Assembly: GCA_966250335.1 (NCBI GenBank)
Contig: CBINGZ010000025.1
Span: forward strand, 13,801-77,800
DNA length: 64,000 nucleotides
From: OLB7 sp966250335
GTDB taxonomy: Bacteria > Bacteroidota > Ignavibacteria > OLB7
Direction: 5' to 3'
The notes beneath the pieces are model-generated. The model searched no databases. It saw nothing but the letters and a program-made list of their open reading frames with translations, and was not told the origin of the DNA. Every line of letters begins with the position of its first letter. Positions within the stretch are counted from its first letter, which is position 1. The position numbers were made by a program, and so were the translations under genes. Positions 54,038 through 63,945 of this stretch are shown one piece after another.

Positions 54038-54838
54038 TCAGAACCGGAACCGCCGGGCGAACCCCACGAACGGCATCGCCTCGATCCGGCCCGTGTTGGG
54101 ATTCTCGGCGATCACCACCGCCGCCTCCAGATGAAGACGCGAGCGGCTGTCGTCGTCGACCGCCAGGCCGACGTAGGGAGCCCAGAAGATACGCCGATCG
54201 TTCAACTCTCCGATCTTCTTCTCGAAGTTGAAATCTCTGACGAACTCCTCGCGACTGAAGAGCCAGATCCCCTTCACCCCGCCGTAGATGCTCCCTTTCT
54301 CCCGCCGCCAGGTGTAGCAGAGGGTCGGCACGATCCCCGCCGCCATGTATTCGCCGGCGACGGTGTTGGAATCGAAGACCGCATGTTCCTCAAGCACCCA
54401 GGCCCCCGCGTAGCCGAGGCCGGCCAGCCCGAGCGTGACCTTGTGGTCGCCGTCGGCGCCGTAGATCATCTGGCGGATTCCCCCCTGAAGCCCCAGGTCG
54501 AGCGTCTCCACATGCCCGGCGACGAAGCCGAACGGAAGAAGCGGCGTGCTGACGCTCCATGCGGAGAGGGAGATATCGGTCGTCTTCCCCAGGGCGCGCT
54601 CGTACCGAAGGTACAGAAACGGAATCGAAAGGGCGTTCGTCAGTTTCCAGGTCGAGTCGCGGTAGAGGTTCGGGATATCGGGCCCGTAGGCGGCGCCGAT
54701 GGCGTACCCGTCGTTGCCGGAACCGAGCGTCTCGGCATCCTGCAGCTCCAGCACGTTGACGGCGGTACATCCCCCCAGACAGACCCAGAGAGAGATGAAG
54801 AGTGCCGGCAGCGCGGCGGAGAGCACCGTTCGTTTCAT
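54038..54838 (-). CDS. Lipoprotein, probable outer-membrane beta-barrel, unknown function
   Basis: A 266-residue protein. It starts MKRTVLSAALPALFISLWVC with the lipobox ending LGGC (cysteine 24). The mature part is beta-rich with aromatic girdle-like residues (SIPFLYLRYERALGKTTDIS, GSIYGGVKGIWLFSREEF) and ends FVGFARRFRF, a hydrophobic last strand with terminal phenylalanine, typical of outer-membrane barrels. No family was recognised. Starts further upstream would overlap the GH57 gene, so 54838 is preferred. Confidence 0.7.
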   Translation of the reverse strand: MKRTVLSAALPALFISLWVCLGGCTAVNVLELQDAETLGSGNDGYAIGAAYGPDIPNLYRDSTWKLTNALSIPFLYLRYERALGKTTDISLSAWSVSTPLLPFGFVAGHVETLDLGLQGGIRQMIYGADGDHKVTLGLAGLGYAGAWVLEEHAVFDSNTVAGEYMAAGIVPTLCYTWRREKGSIYGGVKGIWLFSREEFVRDFNFEKKIGELNDRRIFWAPYVGLAVDDDSRSRLHLEAAVVIAENPNTGRIEAMPFVGFARRFRF

Positions 54839-54900
54839 CCGTCCCGTATCCCGAAGATATCGCTCCATCGATCTCCTCTTCTTCGACCCGCTCCGGGTCA

Positions 54901-56604
54901 TCAGGCGCGCCAGTAGCCCAGGTCGATCTCGCGGAAGATACAATCGACCTCCTCGATCCCGCTCAGACGCGTGAAGTGCTCGAACTCCACGCCGGAGGCG
55001 GAGTCGAGATTATCGATGAACTCCGCCAGGAAGCGGGCGTTCTCGCAATGTTCGGTGAAGCGCCGGGTCGCGTAATCCTCGGCGGACTTCGTCGTGATCA
55101 GGAACTGCCAGTCCGACGCCTGCAGCAGAAGAAGTTCGCGGGCGAGCTGTTTCATGACACGGGTCCTGAGCATATCGTCCGGAGGGTGCGCCGCAAGCAG
55201 GGTCAGGAAGCGATCCTCGATCTCATAGACCATCGGCCACGTCCAGCTCGTCGTGGGGTTCAGCCAGACGCGGTGATCCCCCCCCTCCCCCCACGATCCT
55301 TCAGGGATCTGGATCACCACCGACGGGCTCTTCGTATCGAGCTCGTCCGGCGCCGTGCGCGGGCGGACCGAACCGCTCTCATGGAGCCGTCGGATCACCT
55401 CCCCGAGAAACCTCGGCCCCTCGAACCACCAGTGCCCGAAGAGCTCGGTGTCGAACGGGGCGGTCAGCGTCCCCTCGCGGCCGGTGGCGGTCTTGTAGAG
55501 TCGCAGCTGCCGTTCCACCATCCCGACGAAATGGGTCGCCTGGTCGCGCAGCCGTTCGCCGGTGCGGTCGGGACGGTAGAGGCGCTTGTCGGCGAGATCG
55601 GCCCTGGAATCGGTCACCCGCCAGTAGCGATGCCCGCTGTTGTGATGCTTCTTGTGGAACTCCAGATAGTCCCGGTCGCCGGGGTATCCGAACGTTCCGC
55701 TCCAGACCTGAAGGGTGGTCGCCGCGTCGCGCGTGAAGATCGCCGCGGCGCCGGCATCGGGATCGGCGGCCGAACAGACCCTGTAGATATCGTGAACCGA
55801 TCTCGAGTCGTTGAGCGGAAGATATCCCTCGCTCTGCTGAAAGGCGCCGCCGAGGGCATGGAACCTGTCGGCGTAGATGCTGAGGGGACGTCCCCCCCGC
55901 GTCAGATGGCTGTCGACGATCGTATACTCGATCCCCCGTTCGGCCAGAAGCTGTTCGGTCCCCTTCCGGAACCCGGGACGCGCGACCGACTCCGGGACGG
56001 GAGGGGTCCAGAAGTAGCTGGGACGATAGGCGCACTCCGGCATCCAGAGCCCGCGGGGGGGGGCGCCGAAATGCCGCTCGTGGCTGGCGCGGGCGAGCTC
56101 GATCTGGGCGCCGATGCTTTCATCCCTGCTGAGCAGGGGGAAGTAGCCGTGAGTGGCGCCGCAGCTCTGTATCGCAATAGCCCCCATCTCCGTCAGCTTC
56201 CGGATCGCGCCGACGATATCGCTTCCATACCGCTCGTTGAAGTCCTGTCTGCGGGCCGTGTACCAGCCGTGCCAGAACTGCGCCAGCGGGATGTAGGAAA
56301 CATCCTCCGACCGCTCCAGGAAGTAGCGGAAATCGCTCAGCGCCGACTCGATCTTCTCATCGAGATAGTCGTTGAAGATCTCCGGGAACGACGGATCGGC
56401 GAGCTGCTCCACGACCACCGGCGAGAGGGAGAGGGTGATGTTCGGCATGATCCCCTCCCCGACCAGCGTCATGCACTCGTTCAGGATCGGGATGTAGCAT
56501 TCGGCGGCGGCCTCGCACAACCAGTCGGCGCCGTGGGGCCATTTGCCGTGACGGAGGACGTACGGCAGGTGCGTATGGAGAATCAGAACAAAGGAGCCGT
56601 CCAC
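54901..56604 (-). CDS. GH57 glycoside hydrolase, branching-enzyme-like
   Basis: A 567-residue GH57 protein. It begins, with a GTG start at 56604, VDGSFVLILHTHLPYVLRHG, the conserved N-terminal histidine pair. The nucleophile glutamate lies in RGLWMPECAYRPSYFWTPP and the acid/base aspartate in TAPFDTELFGHWWFEGP. A C-terminal helical region with WPMVYEIEDRFLTLL follows. This architecture matches GH57 1,4-alpha-glucan branching enzymes that add alpha-1,6 branches in glycogen. The frame extends to 56685 but the added residues have no family resemblance. Confidence 0.9.
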   Translation of the reverse strand: MDGSFVLILHTHLPYVLRHGKWPHGADWLCEAAAECYIPILNECMTLVGEGIMPNITLSLSPVVVEQLADPSFPEIFNDYLDEKIESALSDFRYFLERSEDVSYIPLAQFWHGWYTARRQDFNERYGSDIVGAIRKLTEMGAIAIQSCGATHGYFPLLSRDESIGAQIELARASHERHFGAPPRGLWMPECAYRPSYFWTPPVPESVARPGFRKGTEQLLAERGIEYTIVDSHLTRGGRPLSIYADRFHALGGAFQQSEGYLPLNDSRSVHDIYRVCSAADPDAGAAAIFTRDAATTLQVWSGTFGYPGDRDYLEFHKKHHNSGHRYWRVTDSRADLADKRLYRPDRTGERLRDQATHFVGMVERQLRLYKTATGREGTLTAPFDTELFGHWWFEGPRFLGEVIRRLHESGSVRPRTAPDELDTKSPSVVIQIPEGSWGEGGDHRVWLNPTTSWTWPMVYEIEDRFLTLLAAHPPDDMLRTRVMKQLARELLLLQASDWQFLITTKSAEDYATRRFTEHCENARFLAEFIDNLDSASGVEFEHFTRLSGIEEVDCIFREIDLGYWRA

Positions 56605-56737
56605 GCGAGACCCGGTTAGTGAGATCGATCTGAAACGCCGCTCGTCAGGCGAACACGGCCCCGCCGTCGCCGCCGGGGACGACACGCGGGGCCATCGGAA
56701 TCGGAACCGGAGCGCCCGGAGGGGCGTTCCCCGGACG

Positions 56738-57061
56738 CTAGTGGAACTTCTCGCCGGTGTCGGGCATCTGGAACCCGAAGGTCGGTCCCCCCGTGTTCAC
56801 CTGGATCTCACCGAACTGCCGTTCGAACTTGTCGATGTTCTCCTCCAGCGCGCTCAGGAAGAGCCGCGCGTGCTGCGGCGTCATGATCACCCTCGCGTGA
56901 ACCCGTGCGCGGGGAACACCCGGCAGGATCCGCGTGAAATCGATCACGAACTCGGCCGGAGAGTGGCTGATGATCGCAAGGTTGGAATAGATTCCCTCCG
57001 CCTCTTTCTCTCCCAGCTCGATATTTATCTGCTGTCCCTGCGGGTCGTTGCTGTCGACCAT
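56738..57061 (-). CDS. DUF3467 family protein
   Basis: A 107-residue protein with the DUF3467 pattern: INIELGEKEAEGIYSNLAII, then HSPAEFVIDFTRILPG and VHARVIMTPQHARLFLSALE. Family members are small bacterial proteins of unknown function. It lies about 130 bp upstream of the GH57 gene and 53 bp downstream of the TPR protein gene, all on the minus strand. Confidence 0.9.
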   Translation of the reverse strand: MVDSNDPQGQQINIELGEKEAEGIYSNLAIISHSPAEFVIDFTRILPGVPRARVHARVIMTPQHARLFLSALEENIDKFERQFGEIQVNTGGPTFGFQMPDTGEKFH

Positions 57062-57114
57062 GGTATGATACCTCTGTTATGCGTAATCGTGTCGGCGTCG
57101 TTCCGGCGCCCCTC

Positions 57115-58650
57115 TTATCCCCCCAGATCGGTCGCCTTCTTGTCGGCCATGTTCGCCTTCTCGATGTTGCCGGTGATCGAGTAGAGCTGGCTGAGGACGC
57201 GCCAGTAGCTCGCCTTCTTCGCGTTGTCGTCGATCTGCTCCACCGCCTCGATCTCCGCGATCGTCCGCTTCATCTTGTCGTTCTGCCCCAGCACGCTGTA
57301 GATCTTGGCGAGCTCGGAGAGGATGCTGAAATCGGTGCGGCGCGATCCGATCGCCCGCAGCCGTTCGAAGTAGACGACCGCCTCCCGCAGCGGCGCGCTG
57401 TAGGCCTCGCGCTGGGCGTCGGTCGGCTTCCGGTTGGAGACGTTGTCGATGCTGTCCTTCAGCACCCCGCCCCAGTTGTTGTAGACGGCGGCGATATTGA
57501 AGAGGGCGTTCTGCACCGGCTTCTCGTAATCCTGGAGTCCAAGGTCGAGGACCTTCTTGAAACGATCTATCGCGCGCTGATATGCCTTCTGCTCGCTGAG
57601 AATCCGGCCGGAGGAGAGGTAGGGATACGGATTCTTCGGATCGCGAGCTATTTCCCTGTCGAGACGGGTCATCGCCTCGTCGATCCTGTTGGTGCGGACG
57701 TAGATGTCGGCCACCACCGTTCCCACATCCTCGCGGCGCGGGTCGAACTGCTCCACCATGCGCAGCAGCTCGATCGCCTCGTCGAACTTCTTCGGGTCGG
57801 TCTGTCCGGCCGAGTAGGCATCGTAGCCGAGCAGGTAGTGGGCGGTGCTCCGGAGGGTGATCCCGAGCTGCTCGCGGACGTTGGTCGGGATCGGATCGTC
57901 GGCCGTATAGAACTTCCAGCCGTCGACGGTCGATCTGGCGCCGCTCTGGGCCGGGGCGAAATAGACGTAGAGATTCTTCGCCGGGTAGTAGGCGAACCCG
58001 CCGGTGGAGTCGGTCACCTGGATCTTCTCCGCCTTGCCGACCTTGCTCTGGAGCTGATCGGCGGTCATGCCGAGCTGCAGCCCCATCTCCAGCCCCTGCT
58101 CCACATCCGGTCCGATCAGCCTGATGTAGTCGCGATACGCCCGGTCCGTGTTCGCCTGATCCTGCATGCTGGTGTAGATGTTGGCGCGCAGGAAGAGGTG
58201 ATCGGGATAGCCGGGACGGAGCATGTCGGCCGTGTCGAGTTCGGCCAGGGCCCTGCGGAAGAGAGCCGCATCGTTGTTCTGCTCGATCGCCTGTTCGTTC
58301 AGATCGCGCGATGCGTTGAACTTCCGTACCCAGCCGTCGACGACGCGGGAGACGATCCTCGATTTCTCCTGCGTGGAGATCGCCGGCTGCGTTCCCGCCT
58401 CCGCCTTCGTGTAGGCCTGGGCCATCTCCGCGAACCGTCCCTGCTCATAGTATATTTCGCCGAGATAGAACCACGCCTCGCCGTTGTTCGGGCGGGCGGC
58501 CACCTCCTTCCTGAGCGACTCCTCGGCCTTCGCCAGATCCTTCTGCTTCATGGCGAGCTTCGCCGTCGTCATCTCGCTCGATGCGCAGTCGAAGCCGGTG
58601 AGCGCAAGGAAGAGCCCCATAGCGGCCAGTACGATACGTATGTGTTTCAT
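57115..58650 (-). CDS. TPR-repeat protein, exported, possible lipoprotein
   Basis: A 511-residue protein with an N-terminal signal (MKHIRIVLAAMGLFLALTGF, then DCASSE). The cysteine could be lipidated but the lipobox is not canonical. Several tetratricopeptide repeats follow, for example EESLRKEVAARPNNGEAWFY and LSSGRILSEQKAYQRAIDRF, with a beta-like insert in the middle (YYPAKNLYVYFAPAQSGARS). TPR solenoids mediate protein-protein contacts, here probably in the periplasm. Partner unknown. The frame upstream to 58692 was rejected because the signal begins at 58650. Confidence 0.85.
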   Translation of the reverse strand: MKHIRIVLAAMGLFLALTGFDCASSEMTTAKLAMKQKDLAKAEESLRKEVAARPNNGEAWFYLGEIYYEQGRFAEMAQAYTKAEAGTQPAISTQEKSRIVSRVVDGWVRKFNASRDLNEQAIEQNNDAALFRRALAELDTADMLRPGYPDHLFLRANIYTSMQDQANTDRAYRDYIRLIGPDVEQGLEMGLQLGMTADQLQSKVGKAEKIQVTDSTGGFAYYPAKNLYVYFAPAQSGARSTVDGWKFYTADDPIPTNVREQLGITLRSTAHYLLGYDAYSAGQTDPKKFDEAIELLRMVEQFDPRREDVGTVVADIYVRTNRIDEAMTRLDREIARDPKNPYPYLSSGRILSEQKAYQRAIDRFKKVLDLGLQDYEKPVQNALFNIAAVYNNWGGVLKDSIDNVSNRKPTDAQREAYSAPLREAVVYFERLRAIGSRRTDFSILSELAKIYSVLGQNDKMKRTIAEIEAVEQIDDNAKKASYWRVLSQLYSITGNIEKANMADKKATDLGG

Positions 58651-58851
58651 AGGTGTTGACGATGCATGAATCGGATGGAGATCGGACTCCAAAGGGCATT
58701 CAACCTACTCAAAAGCCGTTCTTCAGACAAGATTCATTATGGGACGCCGAGTATCTCAAAGTGTAGTCGGGGGGTGGCGGCGGCGGTCTCCACGGCGGAT
58801 TTTTCGTACCTTAGCCGATCCTGCGTTCATAACGTTCCACATCGACTTCCC

Positions 58852-59691
58852 ATGCCCTTTACCAACGAGCGCCACGCTCCCGAGAAACTCGCAGAGATCG
58901 CCAAGGAGATCCGGCGCGACATCATCCGCTCGCTCGTCGAGGCCAAGTCGGGCCACTCCGGCGGCCCTCTCGGCTCCACCGACATCTTCGCCGTCCTCTA
59001 TCTCGGCGGCGTAATGAACTACGATCCGAAGGACCCGCTGAAGAAGGGGCGCGACCGCTTCGTCCTCTCGGCCGGCCACATGTGCCCGGTCCTCTACGCA
59101 ACGCTGGCGAACGCCGGCTTCTTCCCCAAGTCGGAGCTGATGACCCTCCGGAAGTTCGGCAGCCGGCTGCAGGGGCATCCCGGACGGGATATGCACCTCC
59201 CCGGCATCGAGAGCAGCACCGGCTCGCTGGGCCAGGGGCTCTCGATCGCCGTCGGCATGGCGATGGCCGACAAGCTGGTCGACCGCAACGACGCCCGCGT
59301 CTACGCCCTCACCGGCGACGGCGAACTCCAGGAAGGATCGATCTGGGAAGCGGTGATGGCCGCCTCCCACTACAAGCTCGACAACTTCTGCATGATCGTG
59401 GACAACAACGACTGCCAGATCGACGGCCGCGTGCCGGAGGTGATGGATATCTACCCGATCAAGGAGAAGTTCGAGTCGTTCAACTTCCATACCATCGTGG
59501 TGGACGGGCACGACGTCGCCGCGCTCCTGGCCGCCTTCGACGAGGCCAGGGCCACCACGGGGAAACCGACCTGCATCATCGCCCGCACCTACATGGGCGC
59601 CGGCGTCTCCTTCATGCAGGACAAGTACGAATGGCACGGCAAGCCCCCCTCGGTCGATCAGGCGAAGCAGGCTCTCGAGGAGCTGCTGTAG
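58852..59691 (+). CDS. Transketolase, N-terminal (TPP-binding) subunit
   Basis: A 279-residue protein corresponding to the first half of transketolase: EAKSGHSGGPLGSTDIFAVL, SSTGSLGQGLSIAVGMAMA and the TPP-binding motif VYALTGDGELQEGSIWEAVM with DNNDCQIDG. The second half is encoded separately by the next gene, 35 bp downstream. Split transketolases are common in archaea and several bacterial groups. Together they move two-carbon units in the pentose phosphate pathway. ATG 58852 is chosen because the frame upstream to 58666 shows no similarity. Confidence 0.93.
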   Translation: MPFTNERHAPEKLAEIAKEIRRDIIRSLVEAKSGHSGGPLGSTDIFAVLYLGGVMNYDPKDPLKKGRDRFVLSAGHMCPVLYATLANAGFFPKSELMTLRKFGSRLQGHPGRDMHLPGIESSTGSLGQGLSIAVGMAMADKLVDRNDARVYALTGDGELQEGSIWEAVMAASHYKLDNFCMIVDNNDCQIDGRVPEVMDIYPIKEKFESFNFHTIVVDGHDVAALLAAFDEARATTGKPTCIIARTYMGAGVSFMQDKYEWHGKPPSVDQAKQALEELL

Positions 59692-59726
59692 GCGGAGCTT
59701 TGGAACTCAATCACGATATCCCATCT

Positions 59727-60818
59727 ATGAAAATGGAACAGTACGGCTCCAAGGCCACCCGCTTCGGCTTCGGCGAGGCGCTCGTCGTCCTCGGTGAGCG
59801 GGACGAACGTGTCGTCGTGCTCGGCGGCGACATCACCGGCTCGGTCATGACGAGCTATTTCAAGGAGAAATTCCCGGAGCGGTTCTTCTCCATCGGCATC
59901 GCCGAACAGAACGCGACGACGATCGCCGCCGGGCTCGCCCTGTCGGACAAGGTCCCCTTCTTCGCCAGCTACGGCGCCTTCTGCGCCCTCCGCAACGCCG
60001 ACCAGATCCGGATCTCCCTCTGCTATAACGAGGCGAACGTCAAGATCGGCGGCGGTCACTCCGGCATCTCGGTCGGACCCGACGGCGCCACGCACCAGGT
60101 GCTGGAGGATATCGCGTTCCTCCATGCCCTCCCCCACATGACCCTCGTCGTCCCCTGCGACTATCTGGAGGCGCGCAAGGCGACGATCGCCGTCGGTGAG
60201 ATGAACGGCCCCGCCTACGTCCGCTTCGGACGCGAGGCGACGCCGATGTTCACCACCGAGGAGACCCCGTTCCAGCTCGGCCGCGCCGAGGTCTTCCGCC
60301 AGGGGACCGACGTCGCCATCATCGCCTGCGGACCGATGGTCTGGGAGGCGCTGGTCGCGGCGGAGGAGCTCGCCAAGGAAGGGATCGAGGCGCGTGTGAT
60401 CAACATGCACACGATCAAGCCGCTCGACACGAAGACGATCGTGGAGGCGGCGCGCGACTGCGGCGCCGTCGTCACCGCCGAAGAGGCGCAGATCATCGGC
60501 GGCATGGGCTCGGCGGTGGCGCAGGTCGTGGTGAAGAACGCTCCGGTTCCGATGGAGTTCGTCGGCGTCACCGACACCTTCGGCGGCTCCGGCACGCCGA
60601 CCGAGCTGATGCAGGCGTTCGGGCTGACCTCGGGAGATATCTACAACTCCGTGAAGAAGGTCCTGAAGCGCCGCGCCGGCGAGTGGAACGAGATCCAGGC
60701 GGTCACCGAGGTCGGGTTCGAGGGGCAGCATCCGGCCAACTACCCGAAGCCGGGGGTCACCTTCCCGCTGGATGAGCTGATCGAGGCGGATAGAAAGGCC
60801 GAGGAGATCACGGCGTAG
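59727..60818 (+). CDS. Transketolase, C-terminal subunit
   Basis: A 363-residue partner of the preceding gene. It has the pyrimidine-binding region (VVVLGGDITGSVMTSYFKEK, FSIGIAEQNATTIAAGLALS, with the conserved glutamate), then GGGHSGISVGPDGATHQVLE with EDIAFL and a C-terminal transketolase domain (IEARVINMHTIKPLDTKTI). The length equals the usual second half plus an extra C-terminal tail. A clear terminator follows at 60862. Confidence 0.93.
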   Translation: MKMEQYGSKATRFGFGEALVVLGERDERVVVLGGDITGSVMTSYFKEKFPERFFSIGIAEQNATTIAAGLALSDKVPFFASYGAFCALRNADQIRISLCYNEANVKIGGGHSGISVGPDGATHQVLEDIAFLHALPHMTLVVPCDYLEARKATIAVGEMNGPAYVRFGREATPMFTTEETPFQLGRAEVFRQGTDVAIIACGPMVWEALVAAEELAKEGIEARVINMHTIKPLDTKTIVEAARDCGAVVTAEEAQIIGGMGSAVAQVVVKNAPVPMEFVGVTDTFGGSGTPTELMQAFGLTSGDIYNSVKKVLKRRAGEWNEIQAVTEVGFEGQHPANYPKPGVTFPLDELIEADRKAEEITA

Positions 60819-60861
60819 GAACCACGATAGCTCGCACGAACGATCGACAACGATTCATACG

Positions 60862-60896
60862 GAAAGCCGGACAGCAGCGTCCGGCTTTCTCTTTTT
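60862..60896 (+). terminator. Rho-independent terminator after split transketolase
   Basis: Arms GAAAGCCGGAC (60862-60872) and GTCCGGCTTTC (60879-60889), loop AGCAGC, followed by TCTTTTTT. It lies 43 bp after the transketolase stop. Confidence 0.85.
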
Positions 60897-61003
60897 TCGC
60901 TTCGTGATATTCCCATGCGGCGGTCTCCGCCGGTTGCCGTAGTTTCCGACGATCCTCCGCGACGCCCCGCTTGCACGGGCGCCCGCTTCAACTATATCCG
61001 TCC

Positions 61004-61489
61004 ATGACACAAACGCTGACACATCTCGACGACCAGGGGCACGCACGGATGGTGGATATATCCGGCAAGGATATTACGACCCGCGAGGCGCGCGCCGTCG
61101 CCCTCGTCAGGCTCTCGGCGGAGGCGTATGCGGCCCTGAAGGCGGGAACGTTGAAGAAAGGGGACGCGTTGGGAGTGGCACGGGTGGCCGGCATCATGGC
61201 TGCCAAGCGCACCGACGAGCTGATCCCCCTCTGCCACCCTCTTCCGATCTCCGGCGTCACAATCGAGTTCACGCTGGAGGATGAGACCTCCACGGTCAGG
61301 ATCGAGTCGACGGTCCGGGTGACGTCGCGCACGGGAGTGGAGATGGAGGCGATGACGGCGGTCTCGGTGGCGGCATTATCGATCTACGATATGTGCAAGG
61401 GGGTCGACAAAGGAATTACGATCGAACGGATAGCGCTTCTGGAGAAGCGCGGAGGGAAATCGGGCGACTACATACGCAGCGACGGATAA
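61004..61489 (+). CDS. moaC: Cyclic pyranopterin monophosphate synthase
   Basis: A 161-residue MoaC, which converts the MoaA product to cyclic pyranopterin monophosphate in molybdenum cofactor synthesis. The family motifs are complete: ITTREARAVALVRLSAEAYA, KRTDELIPLCHPLPISGV and GVEMEAMTAVSVAALSIYDM with CKGVDKG. The start ATG 61004 (MTQTLTHLDDQGHARMVDIS) is standard. No other moa gene is adjacent. Confidence 0.95.
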   Translation: MTQTLTHLDDQGHARMVDISGKDITTREARAVALVRLSAEAYAALKAGTLKKGDALGVARVAGIMAAKRTDELIPLCHPLPISGVTIEFTLEDETSTVRIESTVRVTSRTGVEMEAMTAVSVAALSIYDMCKGVDKGITIERIALLEKRGGKSGDYIRSDG

Positions 61490-61575
61490 CGACACGGAAG
61501 AATTCGTACATTCGCGCAGGCAAAGGGAAGCGGATGCTCCCGACCACCGGCCGCGAGCCAACCGAAGAGGAAACG

Positions 61576-62612
61576 ATGCCAGGACATGCCATTATCGTTA
61601 TCGAGCCTCGTCGGGGGGTGTGGAGTCGGTCATTCAGGTAGTGCGCGGGCTCCCGGCGGATATCCCGGCAGCAGTCTTTATCGTCATCCACTTCCCTGCC
61701 AACGCTCCCAGCGTGCTTCCGAAGATTCTGGCCCGGCACTCCCAGCTCCGGGTCGCCCACGCGGTCGACGACGCGCTCATCACTCCCGGATTCATCTACG
61801 TGGCGCCGCCGGACAAGCATCTGCTGATCCGCGAGGGACGCGTCAAGCTTTCGGTCGGACCGAAGGAGAACGGGCATCGCCCCTCAGTCGATCCGATGTT
61901 CCGCTCGGCCGCCAGGGTCTATGGTCCGGCAGTGATCGGCGTCATCCTCTCGGGAGTGCTCGACGACGGAACAGCCGGCCTCATGGTCGTCAAATCGCAT
62001 GGGGGAAGAGCTGTGGTTCAGAATCCGGACGACGCCCTCTATAGCGGCATGCCGAAGAACGCCATCGAGAACGTCGATATCGATCACGTCGTTCCTCTAT
62101 CAGTCATGTCGGGGCTGCTCGACCGCCTGGCGCGGGAGCCCGTTCCGGCCGCTCCCGAAGAGTCGCCCGACGACCGGGATATCGTGATGGAGGACGAGAT
62201 CACGGACCTGACCATGAAAAGCATCCACAACAGCGAACAGCTCGGACCGCCCTCGAGCTTCACCTGTCCGGAGTGCGGCGGAACGCTGTTCGAGATGGAA
62301 GGGCATGATCTGCCCCGGTTCCGCTGCCGCGTGGGTCATGCGTATTCCCCCGATTCCCTCATGTCCGCGCAGTCGGAAGCGCTGGAAGCCGCCCTCTGGG
62401 GAGCGTTGCGCGCGCTGCAGGAGCGCTCGGCTCTCTCCTCCTCCATGGCGCAGCGGGCGGCACGGCGCGGACAGGACCTCTCCGCAGCTCAATTCACCGA
62501 ACGCCACCACGAGGCGGAACATCACGCAGCGATACTTCTTGATCTGCTGCTGCACAACAACGCGGCAGAGGAGTCGTCCGGGATGCAGAACGATACACCC
62601 AATCGGTCGTAG
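61576..62612 (+). pseudogene. cheB: cheB-type methylesterase with a frameshift in the active-site motif
   Basis: Translation from the ATG at 61576 (preceded by GAAGAGGAAACG) gives MPGHAIIVI and then leaves frame; the next frame continues ASSGGVESVIQVVRGLPADI. The bases ATCGAGCCTCG would read I-G-A-S if one G were restored near 61604, so a single base is missing within the GASSGG motif that carries the catalytic serine. The rest is intact, with VFIVIHFPANAP (histidine) and GVILSGVLDDGTAG (aspartate). A C-terminal zinc ribbon (FTCPECGGTLFEME, RCRVGHAYSPDS) and helical tail follow. CheB removes methyl groups from chemoreceptors; this group is often part of CheB/CheR signalling systems. Confidence 0.8.
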
Positions 62613-62662
62613 AGCGCGGGCCGGAATTCCAGGCGCTACGGTTTATCCTGATCGACATACGT

Positions 62663-63945
62663 ATGTCGCTGAGCAACACTGATCAGTTCGAGACACTCCT
62701 TCATTACCTGAAACGGAGCCGAGCCTTCGATTTCTCGGGATACAAGCGCCCGAGCCTGATGCGCCGCATCACAAAACGGATGCGGAGCGTGGGGATCTGA
62801 GGAGTTCAGCGGATACGTCGATTATCTGGAGGTCCATCCCGACGAGTTCGTTCATCTGTTCAACACGATCCTGATCAACGTCACGGCCTTCTTCAGAGAT
62901 CGGACGGCATGGGAGAGTATCGCATCACAGATTCTGGATGAGATCCTCAAACGGAAGGAACCGGACGAGCCGATCAGGATCTGGAGCGCGGGATGCGCCA
63001 TCGGAGCCGAGCCGTACACGCTGGCGATCCTCCTGGCCGAAAAACTGGGGCTTGCGGAGTATCAGCGCCGGGTCAAGCTCTTCGCCACCGACGTCGACGA
63101 GGACGCGCTCGACTACGCGCGCCAGGCGCTCTACCAGCCGAAGGAGGTCGACGGCGTGCCGGAGCCGCTCCTGAGCAAGTATTTCGAGCAGATCAACGGA
63201 CGGTTCATCCTGAACAAGGAACTCCGGCGTTGCGGGATCTTCGGGCGGCACGATCTTCTCCAGGATTCCCCCATCTCCCGTATCGATCTCCTCGTCTGCC
63301 GGAACACGCTGATGTACTTCCATGCCGAGGCGCAGATGAAGATCCTCCAGCGCTTCCACTTCGCCCTTGCCGACATGGGATATCTCTTCGTCGGCAAGGC
63401 GGAGATGCTCTTCAGCCGCGGCAATCTCTTCACGCCGGTCGATCTGAAACGGCGCATCTACATGAAACTCCCCAGCGGAAAAATGCGGGACCGCCTCCTC
63501 TTCGTGGCCCAGACCGACGGTCAGGGGAGCCCGACCGTCACGCCGGAGAACCTGGGGGAGCACAGCCGTATCCGTGAAGCCGCGTTCGATATCGATCCCG
63601 ACGCGCCGATCGTCGCCCGGTCCTCCTGAAGGAGATCGCCTGGCCCAGCTTCAGCGGCGAACCGCGCTACCTCGATGTCCAGGTCGTCCCTCTGATCGAA
63701 GGGGAGGGACATCTTCTGGGGACCAAGATCATCTTCTCCGACGTCACCCGCTACAAGCGTCTGCAGGAGGAGCTGGAGCAGTCGCATATGGAGATCGAGA
63801 CGGCGTACGAGGAACTCCAGTCGGTCAACGAGGAACGGGAGACGGCCAACGAGGAACTCCAAGATCACCTGTATGAAACTCGTCGGAACGATGATCCGGA
63901 CCGAGGGGGTGATCCTGGTGATCGAGCAGATCGACGGCTAGACAC
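62663..63945 (+). pseudogene. cheR: cheR-type methyltransferase with PAS remnant, broken by frameshifts and a deletion
   Basis: From ATG 62663 the frame reads MSLSNTDQFETLLHYLKRSR, then SVGI and TGA at 62798-62800. One extra base shifts the sequence; the next frame continues EEFSGYVDYLEVHPDEFVHL with the SAM motif IRIWSAGCAIGAEPYTLAIL, and ends after DIDPDAPIVARSS at 63629. A third frame resumes within the PAS domain (VLLKEIAWPSFSGEPRYLDV), followed by the helical linker TAYEELQSVNEE. The first half of the PAS domain (roughly 60 residues) is missing at the junction. After NEELQ the usual linker repeats stop and unrelated sequence leads into the tandem repeat at 63946. Confidence 0.75.

Noticed and set aside
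56605..56685. N-terminal extension of the GH57 enzyme to a GTG at 56685
   Set aside because: The 27 added residues lack family resemblance; the family starts immediately before the LHTHLPY motif.
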